From the NCBI GenBank assembly GCA_016169945.1, contig JADLSH010000185.1, positions 1 through 64,000 on the forward strand: 64,000 bases of DNA, given 5' to 3'. This DNA is from Trachythela sp. YZ-2020. Its lineage: Eukaryota; Cnidaria; Anthozoa; Malacalcyonacea; Clavulariidae. The notes beneath the pieces were generated by a model. The model worked only from the letters and a program-made list of their open reading frames with translations. It ran no database searches and was not told the DNA's origin. Positions 59,693 to 64,000 of this stretch are shown one piece after another. Positions within the stretch are counted from its first letter, which is position 1; each line of letters begins with the position of its first letter. The position numbers were made by a program, and so were the translations under genes.

Positions 59693-59879
59693 TGTTGAAA
59701 GTATACACTCGTAAACTTCATTTTAGACAAACATTATGGACTTCCGGTTTTGTTAGTTGTTAAAGTGGTCACGTGTTTAAGACCACGTTGTCTGAATATT
59801 AGAACAGTGAACTTTTATCTTTGATATTACTTATAAACTTTATCTTTTTTACATTCTTTACAATTAAATCATTTCAAAA
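59693..59879 (+). repeat. Copia 3' LTR
   Basis: 187 bases, same as the 5' LTR except for one base and a 7-base deletion. Confidence 0.92.
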
Positions 59880-59884
59880 ATTAG

Positions 59885-60985
59885 GTGTATTTTATCAATG
59901 TTATTTCGAACCCTGATTCTAATTGTTATTTTTGTAAGTCCCTATTGCGGCCAGAGGTTTTTCTCATCCATGCAATAGAGATAGCTTATGCCATTACCTG
60001 TACATAATGTCTAGGCAGTCGCCTACTCTCCCTTGATTACTCAAATTGTCTGGAGTTAGAAAGAGCATTGGCAAAGCAAGCCATGGAAACTGCTCTTACT
60101 ATTCAAATAAGCATGCATTAAAATAGGCTAAAGACAATGCATTTCTGAAGGTTTCAATAATTAAAGAATCAACAATTTGCACAGCACAACCAGTTGCTTT
60201 GTCTAGTTTCATCACTGAGACAGAGTATATAATCTACCTTGTTGTAAGACAACCAACTTAGTAAAATAGCCTGGTTTAGAACAGGTCGCTTCATATTGAT
60301 CGAAAACTGCCTGGTATTAGACAGAGTATAAGAGCAAATTAAGGCACATTGCGGTTTAATAGGTTAACCATAAGTGAGGAGTTAATTAGAATTAGAATAC
60401 TATACTAATACTAATCCTCTCATAGTTTGTAGACAAGCGATTGTCAAAAGACTGCAACCCTAAGTTTTCCATGATCTGAATACCTTTTACATTGTCACAT
60501 TGGCCAATATCAAACACACATAACTTGCTGCAGTTCATTCAATCCTTGTATCATTTGATTTGTCTCTTCCAGTAATATATCATTGTTCTAATCTTTGAGT
60601 CCTGCATGGGTGAAGGTGAACCATACAGAATATACCTTGTTTTGCCAGCTCCAAATATACAGTTTCTGTCTCAAGAGAAATAAACATATATATCAGGACA
60701 ACCAGACAGCTTGATATATATAACACATAAAATAGAGTATATATTGAATGCCAATAGACAGGTCTCATAATTATGTCTATTTAAGCCATGCATATCCAAC
60801 ACTCTCCCCTTAAGAAGTAAAATCGTCTGGCATTTAGACAGAGTAAAATAGGAATGTAGGGCCACTAGGGTGAAATGAGAAAATTGTCTTAATGGGTTAA
60901 AAAGAGACATGGGCAACAGGTCGGTGAACCCACCAACATCCAGCGGTCTGTGATGAGTACAATCATGTGGTGTTAAACATAGTGG
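59885..60985. other. No gene recognised; dispersed repeat copies
   Basis: 'gtaaaatcgtctggcattta' (60818) and 'attactcaaattgtctggag' (60036) belong to the repeat also seen at 14530-14720. No coding sequence recognised. Confidence 0.5.
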
Positions 60986-60989
60986 CTTT

Positions 60990-61952
60990 ATAGTGCGCCG
61001 TCATGGCTGCCAGACGTGTGTTTACTATGCTCCTCGTTTTGTGTATGTGTAGCATAAAACTTTTAATATTTGATAAATATAACGATCACAGACTCGATAA
61101 TAATCATAATGAAGCTATCACATATGGTGTGAAGGAGTCGCATATGATTTTAGTGAAGAGACGAATAAATATTGTGGCAATGAACTTCGCTATGAATTTG
61201 AACAAAATGGTGAAAAGGCCGCATGTTAGATGGACAAACCATGGGCATCTCTACCTCTGTTTACAAGATGTACATCTTGCTGCTGAATTAACTATCTGCT
61301 TGGATATCTCTAGCAATCCTGGACCAGTAAATATAACATAAACATCCTTAGACATGAATCGTACAAACAACACATCGGCAATATTGCAAACCCATAAATC
61401 GGTATGTAATCAAAGTTGTTCATTTCGCCGTGTTTTCTCGAGAAGGGAGTTATGGGATCTAAAAACCATCCCAGCATTTAATAATCAAATTCTAAACCAG
61501 ATTAAACAGTCAGGATTGTTTCGTTTCAGAGGAAAACGAGCCGGCCGTAGGCATATTCGCAAGAAATACGAGGTAAACAACAACAGCTATAACATTCCTG
61601 TAATAATGAATCGTGACCGGAAAAGTCATTATAGTCATGAACATAAGCATATATTAGGGAACGAAATCTAATACCAATCCCAAGAATTGCTACAATTGAC
61701 CATCACTGTATAAACTACCCGATGCCCAAATGTTTACTGATAAATATATGTGGCCTAAATAAAACCAAAAATCGAGTACGAGCACCGGTTGCCCTCGCAG
61801 CGGATATGATTGCCACAGACGTTGATATTTGCATTGTTTCGGAAACTCACTTAAAACCAGATATTCCAGACTCGGTTGTAGCAATATCAAACTACGTATT
61901 ACATAGAAGAGATCGAAACTGCTTTGGTAGGGACTCAATCTCTCAAGGGACT
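60990..61952 (+). pseudogene. LINE 5' part: leader with 2A-like end, then endonuclease start
   Basis: The frame at 61003-61341 begins MAARRVFTMLLVLCMCSI, a hydrophobic start, and ends 'CLDISSNPGPVNIT'. DISSNPGP resembles the D(V/I)ExNPGP 2A peptide found at the start of some CR1/L2-type LINE proteins. The next frame (61354-61671) has 'GKRAGRRHIRKKY'. The third (61722-61973) has the APE endonuclease start, 'LLINICGLNKTKN' and 'DICIVSETHLKP', then 'VLHRRDRN'. The middle of the endonuclease, including most of its catalytic site, is missing: sequence jumps near 61935 to the region just before the RT linker. Confidence 0.78.
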
Positions 61953-64000
61953 TGGTTTTGTACAATTGGTTAAACAATCAACAAGAATCGCAAGGGAATC
62001 ATCTACACTTATAGACATTATTGCCACAAACCAAAAACAAAACATACTTAAATGCAGTGTTATAGAAACCTCTCTAAGCGATCACGACATTGTTGGATGC
62101 ATTAGAAAACTACACAACATGAAATTTAAACCTCGCACAATCACTTGTCGCAACTACAAGAAATATGCCATTCCTTTCTTTAAATCAGATGTTAGCAAGT
62201 TATCGTTTCCAGATTATAGCAAATTTACGAACATTAACGAGGCATGGGATAACTGGAAGTCAAAATTTCTATCAGCTGCAGACAAACATGCACCACTAAT
62301 CAATAAGAAAGTCAGGGGCAGAGAAACACCATGGATAACCAGTAAAATTAAGGACATCATGAGGGAAAGAGATCATTTTCTTATTAAAGCAAGATCAAGT
62401 AAATCCGAATTGGATTGGAGTAAATATCGAAATTTACGAAATTCAGCTACGCGGGAAATACGAAAAGCAAAAGGCCGGTACTATAGAAACCTTTTGGAGG
62501 AAAATCTTGAAAATCCAAGTAAATTCTGGAAAACCGTCAAAAAGCTTGTTCCAAACGAAAAGTCATCTACTAAAGCTAACACCACCCGTATTAAGCATGA
62601 TGGCAAACTAACTGAAGACAATTACACAACAGCTAACGCTTTCTGTAATTTCTTTTGCAACCTGGCCAAACGAATGACCAATGAATTACATTTAATTCAT
62701 TGGTCATTTACCCTAAACGACAATATTCACCATGCCAGACCAATGAATGCATTTAATTTTGTTCCAGTGCTTCCCTCCTCTGTATTATGCCATCTTAAAT
62801 CGATTAAGGTATGCAAATCTAGTGGAATTGATGGTATCCCAGCAAAACTGCTAAGAGACGCTGCATCGGAAATATCGCTCTCCCTAACTGGTCTTATTAA
62901 TCTATCATTATTTCTTGGGAATATCCCTGATGAATGGAAAGTGGCGAAGGTGATACCCATTTACAAATCTGGAGCCCATGTCAATCCGGAAAATTATCGA
63001 CCTATTTCCATCCTTCCAGTCCTTTCAAAGATTCTGGAAAGAGAAGAGCATACTCAGCTTTATAGACATGTTGATATTAATAATCTACTTTCGCCATTTC
63101 AATGTGGCTTTCGCAAGAACTATTCTTGTGAAACAACTGTTACTTATTTTACCGATAAAGTTAGAAAAAATGCAGATAGAGGGCTTTTAACTGGTGCAGT
63201 TTTTATTGACATTAAAAAGGCATTCGACACGGTAAACCACGAGAATTTACTGAGGAAATTGCACAGATTTGGTCTGGAAGACAAAGAACTTATTTGGTTT
63301 GAGAACTACTTGACGGGACGTACTCAGCGTGTCTCTATCGAAGGTATCTTGTCAGACATTGGTGAAATCACAGCTGGCGTACCACAGGGGTTCATCTTGG
63401 GTCCACTGCTGTTCGTCATTTACATCAATGACCTTCCATCTGTCCTATCAAACTGTGAGATCCTAATGTACGCTGATGATACCGTGATATTCCGTGAAGG
63501 TACTGAAGTATGCAAAATTCAACAGGAATTATCTGACGATTTGGAAAATATAAATATGTGGTTTAAAAATAACATACTACATATGCATTATGATAAAACG
63601 AAATCTATTCTGTTTGGAACATTTAAACGCCTTTCACTGAACGATGATCTACAAATCCTCTTGCAAGGAAAGCTGATCGATAACGTGACATCCTATAAAT
63701 ATCTTGGTGTCTACTTAGACCGAGGATTAACATTTATTGAACATATAAATCGCCTGAAGATGAAAGTAGCAAAACGGTTGGGTGCTATGACCAGAAGTCG
63801 GCCGTTTCTAACTAGTTATGCTGCTATTAAAGTCTATACAGCTATGGTACTGCCGGTCTTAGACTATTGTGACGTTGTTTGGGACACTATCAGCGACACA
63901 CAGCAACACAAGTTAGAAAATCTACAAACAAGAGCAGAAAAAATCATAAACATGCATCAATCTTACGAATTAAACATCCACTGGCCATCGCTAGATTCTC
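61953..64000 (+). CDS. LINE reverse transcriptase, open to the window end
   Basis: No stop in this frame from 61953 to 64000 (about 680 codons). Landmarks in order: endonuclease end 'STLIDIIATNQKQ' and 'SLSDHDIVG', linker 'GRETPWITSKIKDIMRERD', RT 'SSGIDGIPAKLLRDAA', 'NIPDEWKVAKVIPIYKSG', 'NYRPISILPVLSKILE', '[17 protein letters not shown]', 'AGVPQGFILGPLLFVIYIND' (S changed to F in the usual GVPQGS) and catalytic 'YADDTVIF' near 63469. The tail has 'YKYLGVYLDRGLTF' and 'PVLDYCDVVWDT'. Probably L2/CR1-type. It is the most intact RT in the window, although its endonuclease is deleted. Confidence 0.88.

Larger units (their letters stand above)
55400..59879 (+). mobile_element. Ty1/Copia LTR retrotransposon, nearly complete
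   Basis: LTRs 55400-55593 and 59693-59879 both begin TGTTGAAAGTATACACTCG. They differ by one substitution and a 7-base indel. ATTAG flanks both sides (55395-55399, 59880-59884). The primer site touches the 5' LTR and a purine tract precedes the 3' LTR. Gene order gag, protease, integrase, RT, RNase H is that of Copia. If the LTR instead ends in ...TTTCA, the duplication would be AAAATTAG. Confidence 0.95.

Overview
This window looks like intergenic and intronic DNA from an animal nuclear genome, most likely a marine invertebrate and plausibly a cnidarian (anthozoan-like). The assignment is inference: AT-rich sequence, GT-AG introns, many nested LINE, BEL/Pao, Copia, hAT and piggyBac elements, a tRNA-derived SINE, and genes with a P2X7-type 'ballast' domain, a family known to be common in such animals. 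No bacterial features, rRNA genes, functional tRNA genes or CRISPR arrays were seen. The only likely host-gene piece is one exon of an LDL-receptor/LRP-type YWTD beta-propeller protein (39240-39613, + strand).

Layout. 1-2150: decayed LINE and a SINE, both on the - strand. 4455-5751: non-autonomous hAT-like element with a perfect 8-bp target duplication. 5771-19136: three elements nested in one another. A 2.9-kb hAT (8-bp duplication CATAAATT/G) was split by a roughly 4-kb element with 43-bp inverted ends and TTAA target sites (5904-16369). That element was in turn hit by a 6,424-bp BEL/Pao retrotransposon (6462-12885; identical 186-bp LTRs, CACAT duplication, tRNA-Lys primer site). The TTAA element carries a three-exon gene with a Cys-rich CXC-like region and a P2X7 C-terminal ballast domain. 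19230-20500: LINE. 22774-29919: about 6.2 copies of a 1.15-kb satellite, each with a long hairpin. 30594-33092: spliced piggyBac transposase. 33485-33785: minisatellite. 35735-36131: MITE. 42864-43970: a second, decayed ballast-domain gene with a 103-nt near-perfect palindrome at its exon 2 boundary. 44398-48640: minisatellites, then an old BEL interrupted by LINE pieces. 55400-59879: nearly complete Copia element. 60990-64000: LINE running off the window, its reverse-transcriptase frame still open.

How the parts relate. Most sequence here is selfish DNA, and the insertion order in the nested region can be read from the target duplications. The most unusual point is a P2X7-type ballast-domain gene lying wholly inside a TTAA-flanked, TIR-bounded element, with a second relative 26 kb away. 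Reading frames break by single bases almost everywhere, including in the BEL copy whose two LTRs are identical. Some breaks may therefore be assembly indels rather than old mutations. All calls come from reading the sequence; no alignments or database searches were run.
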